Assembly: GCA_022570975.1 (NCBI GenBank)
Contig: JACZYS010000070.1
Span: 1-10,580 of the forward strand
Direction: 5' to 3'
Length of the DNA: 10,580 nucleotides
Source of the DNA: Candidatus Zixiibacteriota bacterium
GTDB lineage: Bacteria; Zixibacteria; MSB-5A5; GN15; FEB-12
Within the stretch, counting starts at the first letter, position 1; every line of letters begins with the position of its first letter. Made by a program: the position numbers and the translations under genes. Positions 1 through 5,883 of the stretch are shown here, piece after piece. The notes beneath the pieces were generated by a model. It was not told where the DNA came from. It did no database searches and worked only from the letters and a program-made list of their open reading frames with translations.

Positions 1-188
1 GATACAACCTTACCAGCTTCTAGTGCACTCTGAAAACATCTAAACCTCCCACCTTCTTCTCCAACTGGAAATAACACATGCGGGCTCCCTGTTAATTGCC
101 TCATTTTAGCTTTCTCAGGCCTTCCCATCCTCGTCCCTATAAATTCTCCCGCCTTATCCTTAATTTTATATTTAGAAATATCATTTAT
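1..188 (-). other. Archaeal DNA polymerase D large subunit (DP2)-like fragment fused in frame to L9
   Basis: From about residue 137 of the L9 frame (position 188) to the window edge, the translation matches my recall of the archaeal family-D DNA polymerase large subunit DP2. The key stretches are KDKAGEFIGTRMGRPEKAKM (residues 147-166), then LTGSPHVLFPVGEEGGRFR (168-186) and ALEAGKVV (191-198). The IG-RMGRPEKAK and HVLFPVGE-GG motifs are characteristic of DP2. The TGSPHVLFPVGEEGG version resembles DPANN archaea more than Pyrococcus, which I recall as PPVHVLFPIG. Bacteria do not normally carry PolD. Arginine codon use also changes: 4 of 5 Arg codons here are AGG, while none of the 9 Arg codons in the L9 part is AGG. 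Most likely a chimeric assembly join; a real fusion is possible but less likely. No homology search was possible. Confidence 0.75.
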
Positions 189-596
189 TATTTCTTTTTC
201 AACTTTTACAGGAACGGTGTATACCCCAAGAGCCTTAATTGGTTCTTCCAAAATAATTGACCGCTTGTCAATGCTCATTCCGGCATCCATTAAAAGATTG
301 GCAATATCTCCATTAGTTACAGAGCCAAACAATTTTTCATCTTCGCCCACCATTACTTCGGTTGACAAAGAAAGTCTTTCAATCTTCTCTTTAACAAGCT
401 CGGCTCCACGACGACGCTTCTTTTCTCTGACTTCATTCTGCTTGGAAATTTCACCAATAGATTTTAAATTTGCCTTGGTGGCCGGAATGGCAAGATTGCG
501 CGGAATGAGAAAGTTTCTTCCAAAACCATCTTTCACTTCTATTGTCTGGCCGGAGTTTCCGAGATCCGGAACATCTTCTCTTAAAATAACTTTCAT
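1..596 (-). CDS. rplI: 50S ribosomal protein L9, hybrid and 3'-truncated at the window edge
   Basis: The frame opens with ATG at 596 and stays open to position 1 (198 codons, no stop). Residues 1 to about 135 are ribosomal protein L9, which binds 23S rRNA near the L1 stalk base. The N-terminal rRNA-binding domain is seen as MKVILREDVPDLG, then GFGRNFLIPRNLAIPATKAN (residues 24-43). A charged connecting helix (about 50-75) leads to the C-terminal domain with KLFGSVTNGDIA (88-99) and LEEPIKALGVYTVPVKV (116-132). L9 is normally about 148 residues, ending in a short strand after the VPVK motif. Here those last ~15 residues are missing and the frame runs on into unrelated sequence (see the DP2-like entry). 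The start is supported by an AAAGGA Shine-Dalgarno 9 nt upstream. Last gene of the rpsF-rpsR-DUF2232-rplI cluster, 38 bp after DUF2232, with a likely promoter of its own. L9 identity is secure; the 3' part is not L9. Confidence 0.9.
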   Translation of the reverse strand, partial: MKVILREDVPDLGNSGQTIEVKDGFGRNFLIPRNLAIPATKANLKSIGEISKQNEVREKKRRRGAELVKEKIERLSLSTEVMVGEDEKLFGSVTNGDIANLLMDAGMSIDKRSIILEEPIKALGVYTVPVKVEKEIINDISKYKIKDKAGEFIGTRMGRPEKAKMRQLTGSPHVLFPVGEEGGRFRCFQSALEAGKVV

Positions 597-616
597 TCTT
601 ATAATTCCTTTCAAAT

Positions 617-645
617 ATTATACAAAATTTAAACTCATTTAACAA
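617..645 (-). promoter_or_regulatory. Putative sigma70-type promoter for rplI
   Basis: On the minus strand TTGTTA (645-640) is followed after exactly 17 bp by a perfect TATAAT (622-617). The -35 box overlaps the end of the DUF2232 gene, whose TGA is at 637-635. A transcript starting near 610 would have a short leader carrying the rplI Shine-Dalgarno. This suggests L9 can be made independently of the upstream operon. Consensus match only; AT-rich sequence makes chance matches possible. Confidence 0.45.
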
Positions 646-1642
646 CCGGACTGACATCAATTTTCCTGAAATCCAAAAAGCTGTCAATAAACCCCAGAAT
701 AACGGCAAAGAAATAACCTATTATCTGGGAAAGAAAAAGTATGATATATACCGCAGACTTTGACCAAATTGAAAATCGGAATTTTTTCAAGAAAAAACTT
801 ATTAGGGAAAAACCGGTGATACTGTAATAAACTGATAAGATAAAGAGGAGATTGTCTGTTAACATCTGAACTGAAGGATTCCCAATTATCCTGCCAAGCA
901 TGGCAATCAGCAAAAGCGGGGCAATATAAAAAGGCATTTTCCAGTTTGGAAATGAAATGCCGTTTATGGGAAGGCCGGACATTTTTTTGACGCGATATAT
1001 AAAATAAATATAACCGATTGAAAACTGTAAAAGGACTCCTAATACTAACATTGCAGGAAGAAGTCTGAGTGCCAGCTCAAGAACTTTGGAGAAAAAGAAG
1101 AGATAGCTGTCTATCTGCTCTTTGCTATAACCAGTCGCGGTCAGATCAGTTTCTGCTTGTTTAAGTAAAAGAGTAATTACTTCTGAATTAGAATCACCTA
1201 GTCCGGGCAGGTATGCAAAAATCTGAATCAGAAAGATTGATGCCAAAAAGATTATGGCGATAGTGTATATTTCTTTCTGTCCTATTTTTTTCTGACTGAG
1301 TCTTGTTGACAATATGGAAGCTCCTATTATCATGCCTATGGGGGTGATTGTCATAAAGATATTTTCAGAAGAAGATACCGTTAAAGCAATTATCAGTGAA
1401 AGAACACTTATCCCATAAAAGATAAGATTCCTTTTATGATGTAACAAAAAACACATTCCAAAATAGAGATAAATACCCATAAAATAAATGAAGCTGCTGA
1501 CAATCCAGAGAGAGCTGTCTATGACAGAATTATCTTTAGACAATAACAAGACCGGGTATATAATCATTGCCAGAATTATCAAGTATTTTTCAACCGGCAG
1601 AAGCTGGGACCTGGCGGTAATGTTGTCAGCAGAAATATTCAT
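635..1642 (-). CDS. DUF2232 (YybS-like) polytopic membrane protein
   Basis: A 335-residue, very hydrophobic protein with about eight predicted membrane segments, roughly at residues 19-36, 43-66, 72-88, 92-110, 126-146, 188-215, 233-250 and 262-322 (the last holding more than one). A short loop rich in polar residues lies at about 148-180. The motif FPNWKMPFYIAPLLLI (about 231-246) and the position between rpsR and rplI match the DUF2232/YybS family, found beside ribosomal protein genes in Bacillus and in several Gram-negative lineages. Its function is unknown; the fold class has been compared with substrate-binding membrane components, but nothing here identifies a substrate. The start follows rpsR by 9 bp, with a weak GAGAAG Shine-Dalgarno overlapping the rpsR stop. 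Assignment rests on context plus topology, so the family name is likely but not certain. Confidence 0.75.
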   Translation of the reverse strand: MNISADNITARSQLLPVEKYLIILAMIIYPVLLLSKDNSVIDSSLWIVSSFIYFMGIYLYFGMCFLLHHKRNLIFYGISVLSLIIALTVSSSENIFMTITPIGMIIGASILSTRLSQKKIGQKEIYTIAIIFLASIFLIQIFAYLPGLGDSNSEVITLLLKQAETDLTATGYSKEQIDSYLFFFSKVLELALRLLPAMLVLGVLLQFSIGYIYFIYRVKKMSGLPINGISFPNWKMPFYIAPLLLIAMLGRIIGNPSVQMLTDNLLFILSVYYSITGFSLISFFLKKFRFSIWSKSAVYIILFLSQIIGYFFAVILGFIDSFLDFRKIDVSPVVK

Positions 1643-1651
1643 TTATCTTCT

Positions 1652-1894
1652 CTATCGGAATGATTCGCTTTCAAAAGCCATAATAGCCAGAATTCTGCTT
1701 CTCTTGATAGCAGTTGTAAGTTTGCGCTGATGAATGGCACAGTTACCAGAGACGCGTCTTGGAATAATTTTCCCACGTTCATTGACAAAGCGTTTCATTA
1801 CCCTGTCCTCTTTATAGTTTATGTAGGAAATCTTATTTTCGCAAAACCTGCATATCTTTTTTCTCTTCATCTCGCGCATATTTCTTCTTTCCAT
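1652..1894 (-). CDS. rpsR: 30S ribosomal protein S18, zinc-ligand (C+) form
   Basis: An 80-residue S18, the small-subunit protein that binds 16S rRNA in the platform as a heterodimer with S6. The conserved core is clear: YINYKEDRVMKRFVNERGKI (24-43), then PRRVSGNC (45-52) and HQRKLTTAIKRSRILAIMAF (55-74). Four potential metal ligands are present, C15 and C18 (CRFC) and C52 and H55 (CAIH). This is the pattern of the zinc-binding S18 variant; many bacteria have lost these cysteines. The first ATG is preferred because GAGGA lies 8 nt upstream, inside the last codons of rpsF, and only one base separates the rpsF stop from this start. That arrangement implies translational coupling and fits the need for equal amounts of S6 and S18. 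Ends with TAG, 9 bp before the DUF2232 gene. Confidence 0.96.
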   Translation of the reverse strand: MERRNMREMKRKKICRFCENKISYINYKEDRVMKRFVNERGKIIPRRVSGNCAIHQRKLTTAIKRSRILAIMAFESESFR

Positions 1895-1895
1895 T

Positions 1896-2450
1896 TTATA
1901 ATTCCTCTTCTTCAGGATTTTCTGTTGCTTTGTCTTCGGCTGCAGTTTCCTGATGATCTAAGATTATTTCATCAGTTTTTTCTTTGTCATCATCTTTAGA
2001 ATCATCATTTCCGGGGGAACTTTCCTCAACAGCAGCCGGTGCGGCCACGGCCGGTTCCGGTCTTGGCGCTGCCGGCTCTGACTTTGGTGAATCCTTTTTA
2101 TCTGCATTTCTTTCTGAGGCTCCAAATGCATCTTCTGATTTAGATTCTTTCAATTTTTCCAGATCGCCTTCGTAGCAGACAGTCAGATTGCGAAGATATG
2201 TTTCTTCCAACTTGAAATATCTTTCCAGTGTTGCCGGAAATTCTCTTTGAGCTTCATAAATGAAACTTCCATAGTAGCCCTGATTGAGACCTTTAATCTC
2301 GTAGGCCAGGCGACGAGTGCCCATATGGTCGGTGTGGACAATTTTTCCGCCATGATTTTTGATCAGATCCGATACCGCATTAACTTTCTGGTCAATGGCT
2401 GAATCATCTAATTGGGGGTTAACAATGAAGGTCGTTTCGTAGACTTGCAT
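1896..2450 (-). CDS. rpsF: 30S ribosomal protein S6 with long acidic C-terminal tail
   Basis: Residues 1 to about 97 form a normal S6 ferredoxin-like domain: MQVYETTFIVNPQLDD at the N-terminus, GGKIVHTDHMGTRRLAYEIK (34-53) and ERYFKLEETYLRN (76-88). S6 pairs with S18 on the 16S rRNA platform. The remaining ~87 residues are low-complexity: a K/E/S-rich stretch, a Pro/Ala-rich segment (about 125-141) and an Asp/Glu-rich end finishing EEEEL. The protein is thus 184 residues instead of the usual 95-135. The start at 2450 is chosen over an in-frame TTG at 2483 because GGAAGG lies 7 nt upstream of this ATG and the protein then begins at the canonical S6 N-terminus. It lies 61 bp after pth and 1 bp before rpsR. 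No ssb gene separates rpsF and rpsR. Low complexity shifts base composition locally (GC-rich around 2030-2090) but needs no transfer to explain it. Confidence 0.95.
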   Translation of the reverse strand: MQVYETTFIVNPQLDDSAIDQKVNAVSDLIKNHGGKIVHTDHMGTRRLAYEIKGLNQGYYGSFIYEAQREFPATLERYFKLEETYLRNLTVCYEGDLEKLKESKSEDAFGASERNADKKDSPKSEPAAPRPEPAVAAPAAVEESSPGNDDSKDDDKEKTDEIILDHQETAAEDKATENPEEEEL

Positions 2451-2457
2451 TATATAT

Positions 2458-2463
2458 CCTTCC
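2458..2463 (-). promoter_or_regulatory. Ribosome binding site that fixes the rpsF start
   Basis: GGAAGG on the minus strand, 7 nt upstream of the ATG at 2450. It decides against the longer in-frame TTG start at 2483, which would add 11 residues not found in S6 proteins. Confidence 0.8.
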
Positions 2464-2465
2464 TT

Positions 2466-2510
2466 TGGACGTTTAGAGTTCAAAAACGGCTTGGCTGAGG
2501 ATAAGGTCCA
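2466..2510 (-). promoter_or_regulatory. Possible structured leader upstream of rpsF
   Basis: In the 61-nt pth-rpsF gap the minus strand can form a two-part hairpin. The outer stem is TGGAC (2510-2506) with GTCCA (2470-2466). The inner stem is GTTT (2487-2484) with AAAC (2474-2471), closing a 9-nt loop. Between the two, 18 nt on the 5' side stay unpaired and end in CC directly before the inner stem, forming CCG at 2489-2487. Many bacteria have an rpsF leader that binds the S6:S18 pair through a CCG-containing element, so this is a candidate. The stems are short and the bulge is large, so it is weak. Confidence 0.25.
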
Positions 2511-2511
2511 G

Positions 2512-3099
2512 CTAAGCAGGTTTATTATTAAATTTATACATTGCCTCAGCTACTGAGTGCAAACAACAATATAGTAATACTTTTGAGGCAAGTTGGACAG
2601 CATTTTTTACTGTTTTTTTCTCATTTTCAGTGAATTTCTCAAGAACAAACTCATTCATCTCTGTTTCTTCGCTGATAGGGCCGATTCCCAGCCTGATACG
2701 GGGGAAATTATCCGTATTAAGCTCATTTATGATTGAAAAAAGCCCGTTATGCCCCCCGTCTGAGCCGGATTTTCTGATTCTCAAACTGCCCAAAGGCAAA
2801 TTATAATCATCGGTAATTGAGATTAAATTTTCCGGAGAAACTTCATGTTTTTCCATCAGAATTCTTGCTGCATACCCGGAACGGTTCATGAATGTCTTAG
2901 GTTTGGCCAATATTATTTCTCTTGAGTTTAGCTGGGTTGCAACAATATCTGCAACTTTGCTTGAAATATCAAAATCAATTTTGAGTTCATCAGCAAGATT
3001 ATCTAAAACCTCGAATCCTAAATTATGTCTGCTCCCGACATATTTGTCTCCCGGATTGCCAAGCCCCAGTAAAAGAATTTTATTCTGCTGAGTTTCCAT
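2512..3099 (-). CDS. pth: Peptidyl-tRNA hydrolase
   Basis: A 195-residue cytoplasmic esterase of the bacterial Pth family, which frees tRNA from peptidyl-tRNAs that dropped off ribosomes. The order of motifs is complete: LLLGLGNPGDKYVGSRHNLG (9-28) with substrate-binding N15 and the catalytic base H25; KPKTFMNRSG (66-75) with N72; the D-loop ITDDYNLPLGSLRIRKSGS (95-113) with D97 in the place of the catalytic Asp; GGHNGL (115-120) with N118; and FPRIRLGIG (132-140). Length matches the usual 185-200. All key residues are present, so it should be active. The start is the first ATG; its Shine-Dalgarno is weak. It lies 24 bp after the response regulator and 61 bp before rpsF, with no terminator on either side, so it is probably co-transcribed with both. 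The rplY gene that often precedes pth is not here. Confidence 0.96.
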   Translation of the reverse strand: METQQNKILLLGLGNPGDKYVGSRHNLGFEVLDNLADELKIDFDISSKVADIVATQLNSREIILAKPKTFMNRSGYAARILMEKHEVSPENLISITDDYNLPLGSLRIRKSGSDGGHNGLFSIINELNTDNFPRIRLGIGPISEETEMNEFVLEKFTENEKKTVKNAVQLASKVLLYCCLHSVAEAMYKFNNKPA

Positions 3100-3123
3100 C
3101 TCTTATAAATTATCGAAAATGAG

Positions 3124-3825
3124 TCAGTTGACTGAAAATTTATATCCGACTCCTCTAATAGTCTCGAAATATTTTGGATGTTTCTGATCCGGTTCAAAAA
3201 TTTTTCTTAGTTTCAAGATGATATTATCAATTGTCCGGTTGGATGGGTAAACATCATATCCCCAGACAGCATCCAATAGCTGGTCACGGCTGACTACTTT
3301 GCCCTCTCTTTCAATCAAGTACTTCAGCACCAGACACTCTTTTTGAGTGAGTTTGAACTCTCCTTTTGGACCTCTGGCAAGATACTGAGCAAAATTTACG
3401 TGGCATTTGTCAAAATTAAATTCATTGGGGCTGGTATTGTCAGAATTGAGCCAGGCAATTCTCCTAAAAATCCCATGGATCCTCACCTTTAATTCATCAA
3501 CATCAAAAGGCTTGGCAATAAAATCATCGCCGCCGGATAAAATTGCCTCAATTCTTTCTTCGGTTTCAGAGCGCGCAGAAATAAAAAGAACCGGAGTGGT
3601 AGAACCGGTTGCCCTTATCTCTTTGCAAAGAGTGATGCCATCTTTTTCTGGAAGCATGATATCCATCAAGACAAGATCAAATATTCCGTTGGCAAATTCT
3701 TTCATGACTTCCGTGCCTCTGGCAATATGGACAATATTATATCCTGCAGCTTCCAGATTAATAGTCAGCCCGTCTGCCAGCGAAGGATCGTCTTCCACGA
3801 GTAAAATGTTCTTATTTTTTTTCAT
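3124..3825 (-). CDS. OmpR/PhoB-family response regulator
   Basis: A 233-residue two-component transcription factor. The receiver domain (about 5-120) has the acidic pocket E11/D12/D13, phosphoacceptor D55 in LVLMDIMLPEKDG, S83 in FISA at the switch position and K105 in AKPF. A linker leads to a winged-helix DNA-binding domain (about 135-232): FKLTQKECLVLKYLIEREGK (157-176), SRDQLLDAVWG (179-189), the recognition-helix region SNRTIDNIILKLRKIF (195-210) and the wing IRGVGYKF. All catalytic residues are intact. The gene starts inside the end of the upstream histidine kinase gene (14-bp overlap), so the kinase is almost certainly its partner and the two are translationally coupled. It runs into pth after 24 bp. 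The target genes cannot be told from the sequence; the operon itself, including translation genes, is a reasonable suspect. Confidence 0.95.
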   Translation of the reverse strand: MKKNKNILLVEDDPSLADGLTINLEAAGYNIVHIARGTEVMKEFANGIFDLVLMDIMLPEKDGITLCKEIRATGSTTPVLFISARSETEERIEAILSGGDDFIAKPFDVDELKVRIHGIFRRIAWLNSDNTSPNEFNFDKCHVNFAQYLARGPKGEFKLTQKECLVLKYLIEREGKVVSRDQLLDAVWGYDVYPSNRTIDNIILKLRKIFEPDQKHPKYFETIRGVGYKFSVN

Positions 3826-4792
3826 ATTCAGGCAGGGAGATTTTTACCGTCAATCCTTTCTGTTCACCTTCTGAGAACGCCTCCACTTTTCCATTGTGGG
3901 CGTTTACAATTTCTCTCACTAAGTAAAGTCCAATCCCTGTTCCCACATGTGCTCTGGTCAGTTCTGAACCAATTCTATAAAACCGCTCAAATATTTTATC
4001 AGTTTCTTCCGGCAACACTCCTATTCCATTATCTTTGAATTGTAAAACTATTTCATTATCTCTCTTTGAAAGAGAGAGACTTATCTTAATCTTTTCACTT
4101 TCATTATACTTGATGCTGTTTTCCAGTATGGCATCTATTGCAAATCCCAGTTCTTGTTTGTCTGCATTTATAAAAAAGGTCTCACCCGGAGAATAACTGA
4201 CTTCCAGATTTTTCTGATAATTTTGACTTGTTAAGTTCTGACAACACTCATTTAGAAATTCAGTGAAATTGAGTTTTTTTGAATTGAGCCGAAAATCGTT
4301 CCGCTCTATATTTCCAATATTCAATATATTTTCAATAAGTTTCTGCAGCCGGTTTACATTTTCTTCGATCTTAGGGATTATCTCATTTTTCTTGTCAGTT
4401 GAAATCTCTATTGATTGAAGTGAGTTTAAGAAAAGCTTTATTGAAGTCAGGGGAGTTTTGAGCTCATGGGTTACGGCCAAAATAAAATTTTGCTGTCTTA
4501 AGTTTAGCTCTCTTGTTTTTTTAAGGGCGTTGAAAATTAACCATGCCCCCAGAATGATCAAAATTAAGAAAAACATTCCTTCCATAAGTAGCATAAAATG
4601 TCTGGACCTTGATTCTCTGGCAAATTCTTCTATCAGTTCAGCAGAAGCTCCCAGCTCTAAGGCGGTGCTGTTTTTTTCTTCCATCAGATTTTCCATAAAT
4701 GTTATCCACCAGATTGTCTGGGAGATGAGGAGGAAGGCTAATATGATGAAAATGGCAAAGGCAGTTTTGCTTGTTAATTTTGGCGTATTCAT
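3812..4792 (-). CDS. Membrane sensor histidine kinase, no HAMP domain
   Basis: A 326-residue inner-membrane histidine kinase. TM1 spans about 11-32 and TM2 about 66-88, leaving a small outer segment of ~33 residues rich in Glu. There is no room for a HAMP domain: the HisKA helix starts almost at once, with phosphoacceptor H109 in THELKTPLTSIK. The HATPase_c domain (about 205-322) shows the N box around N225 (ILENSIKYN), G1 DNGIGV (254-259), F box FERFYR (268-273) and G2 GTGIGLYLVREIV (284-296). It should phosphorylate the response regulator whose start overlaps its 3' end. The very short outer region argues for sensing a membrane or physical signal, or a partner protein, rather than a small ligand. 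ATG at 4792 is the first start in frame; the Shine-Dalgarno is a modest AGAAG 6 nt away. First gene of the unit that continues into pth and the ribosomal genes. Confidence 0.93.
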   Translation of the reverse strand: MNTPKLTSKTAFAIFIILAFLLISQTIWWITFMENLMEEKNSTALELGASAELIEEFARESRSRHFMLLMEGMFFLILIILGAWLIFNALKKTRELNLRQQNFILAVTHELKTPLTSIKLFLNSLQSIEISTDKKNEIIPKIEENVNRLQKLIENILNIGNIERNDFRLNSKKLNFTEFLNECCQNLTSQNYQKNLEVSYSPGETFFINADKQELGFAIDAILENSIKYNESEKIKISLSLSKRDNEIVLQFKDNGIGVLPEETDKIFERFYRIGSELTRAHVGTGIGLYLVREIVNAHNGKVEAFSEGEQKGLTVKISLPEYEKK

Positions 4793-4822
4793 TACTATCT
4801 TCTACTTTCAAGTAATAAATAC

Positions 4823-4851
4823 AATAAATTCTTTGCTCAGACAAGTTTCAA
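4823..4851 (-). promoter_or_regulatory. Possible promoter for the HK-RR-pth-rpsF unit
   Basis: Minus-strand TTGAAA (4851-4846), 17 bp, then TTTATT (4828-4823). This is 5/6 and 4/6 of the sigma70 consensus, about 30 bp upstream of the histidine kinase ATG. It lies in the only sizeable gap before this gene run. The surroundings are AT-rich, so the match may be chance. Confidence 0.35.
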
Positions 4852-4856
4852 TTGAA

Positions 4857-4879
4857 TCTCTTTATTGACATCAAAGAGA
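4857..4879. repeat. Short inverted repeat upstream of the sensor kinase gene
   Basis: TCTCTTT (4857-4863) and AAAGAGA (4873-4879) are perfect reverse complements separated by 9 nt. The repeat sits just upstream of the possible -35 box of the HK-RR unit, where an activator or autoregulating response regulator could bind. There is no T-run next to it in either direction, so a terminator is unlikely. The rest of the 164-bp gap (4793-4956) is AT-rich and holds no gene I can support. A T7 run near 4892-4898 (minus strand) lacks a GC-rich stem, so I do not call a terminator for the preceding CheV-like gene. Confidence 0.4.
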
Positions 4880-4956
4880 CTACAATGGTAAAAAAACAAT
4901 AAATAAGAAGAGCGAGAATCTAAAATTAGCAATATTTTAAATCAGATATTTGAATG

Positions 4957-5880
4957 TCAAGATATAGTTTCTAATTCTTCTGAATCTTCAATTGGATCCC
5001 CATTGATAAGTGACCCGACAGTTTTTATGAGCTTATCCAACTCCAACTTGGTGATATGAGCATCGGCCTTCAAATATTTTGCTCTGTCTTTCATGCCGGC
5101 ATCGCCAATAGATGAATATACAATTACCGGGGTGTCCGGTCGGTCTGATTGTCTGATTTTGAGGGTTAGAGCAAGTCCGTCCATCTGGGGCATTTCAACA
5201 TCAGAAATAACCAAATCCGGTTTTACCTGCTGGAATAGTTCCCAGCCTTTGACACCATCTCCAGCGGCATGAACTTCCAGCCCCAGCTCGGTGAATTCGT
5301 TGATGAGCATTGCTCTTACTGCAGGAGAGTCTTCTGCTATCAGAATTTTTTTGTTTTTTAGGTCAACCGTGCTTGTTCTTTTGTGGGAACTTATCTCTTC
5401 TAAGTTAGGATTCAATTCCAGAAGAAGGGTTTCATAATCAAGCATCTGAATCAGGTTGTCTTCTGTTGGCTTAACAATACCAAGCAGGTAGTTATGATCA
5501 ATTCCTGAGAAAACCTGTTGAGCGTCGATTAAATCTTCCCAGCGGAAGTGATGAATCCAATTAATATGATCTACTTGAAAACCGGTCAGTTTACCAAAAA
5601 ATTCAGTTACAATAATTTTTTCAATTTTTCCCTCTTCATAGTCAAGGCCCAAAAATGAAGCAAGATTGACTATCGGGATGAGGTCACCTCTGTCTCGTAA
5701 GACTCCGGTAACCGCCGGGTGCGACTCCGGCATCTGTAATATTCCCTCTGCCGTAGCGATAATTCTATTTACTTTCAAAATATTGATACCAAAGGATATA
5801 CCGCTGGTATCGTATTCTAAAACTCTTAACTCGTTGGAACCAGATTTAAGATATGATTCCGCATCCATTGTAATGCTCAT
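4957..5880 (-). CDS. cheV: CheV-type coupling protein (CheW domain + receiver domain)
   Basis: A 307-residue cytoplasmic protein. An N-terminal CheW-like domain (about 16-160) shows LEYDTSGISFGINILKVNRI (21-40), VTGVLRDRGDLIPIVNLASF (57-76) and IVTEFFGKLTGFQVD (90-104). A C-terminal receiver domain (about 177-293) has E183/D184, phosphoacceptor D227 in VISDVEMPQMDG, a serine pair in IVYSSIG and K278 in HITKLE. CheV proteins link chemoreceptors to the CheA kinase and tune this link by phosphorylation of the receiver. The start at 5880 is favoured over the ATG five codons later by AGGGG 6 nt upstream. The gene follows a soluble histidine kinase gene by 3 bp. No cheA, cheY, receptor or motor gene is in the window, so its partner could be that kinase rather than a chemotaxis array. 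Ends with an acidic tail of about 15 residues. Confidence 0.9.
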   Translation of the reverse strand: MSITMDAESYLKSGSNELRVLEYDTSGISFGINILKVNRIIATAEGILQMPESHPAVTGVLRDRGDLIPIVNLASFLGLDYEEGKIEKIIVTEFFGKLTGFQVDHINWIHHFRWEDLIDAQQVFSGIDHNYLLGIVKPTEDNLIQMLDYETLLLELNPNLEEISSHKRTSTVDLKNKKILIAEDSPAVRAMLINEFTELGLEVHAAGDGVKGWELFQQVKPDLVISDVEMPQMDGLALTLKIRQSDRPDTPVIVYSSIGDAGMKDRAKYLKADAHITKLELDKLIKTVGSLINGDPIEDSEELETIS

Positions 5881-5883
5881 TTT

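Noticed and set aside
1..206. Intein, frameshift or programmed recoding as the cause of the odd L9 3' end
   Set aside because: The frame is continuous and the new sequence matches DP2 motifs; no intein start or end motifs and no slippery site explain it better than a join of two genomes.
451..708. Small minus-strand ORF overlapping the rplI start and the DUF2232 end
   Set aside because: It lies out of frame over the clearly conserved L9 N-terminus and has no recognisable family; a shadow frame.
1984..2175. Plus-strand ORF rich in Ser/Gly/Ala opposite the rpsF tail
   Set aside because: Composition is explained by the complement of the low-complexity S6 tail; no start signal or family.
1896..2483. 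Longer rpsF starting with TTG at 2483
   Set aside because: The ATG at 2450 has GGAAGG 7 nt upstream and gives the canonical S6 N-terminus; the 11 extra residues are not S6-like.
4857..4879. Rho-independent terminator for the CheV-like gene
   Set aside because: The 7-bp stem is AT-rich and has no adjacent T-run in either direction; an operator is more plausible.
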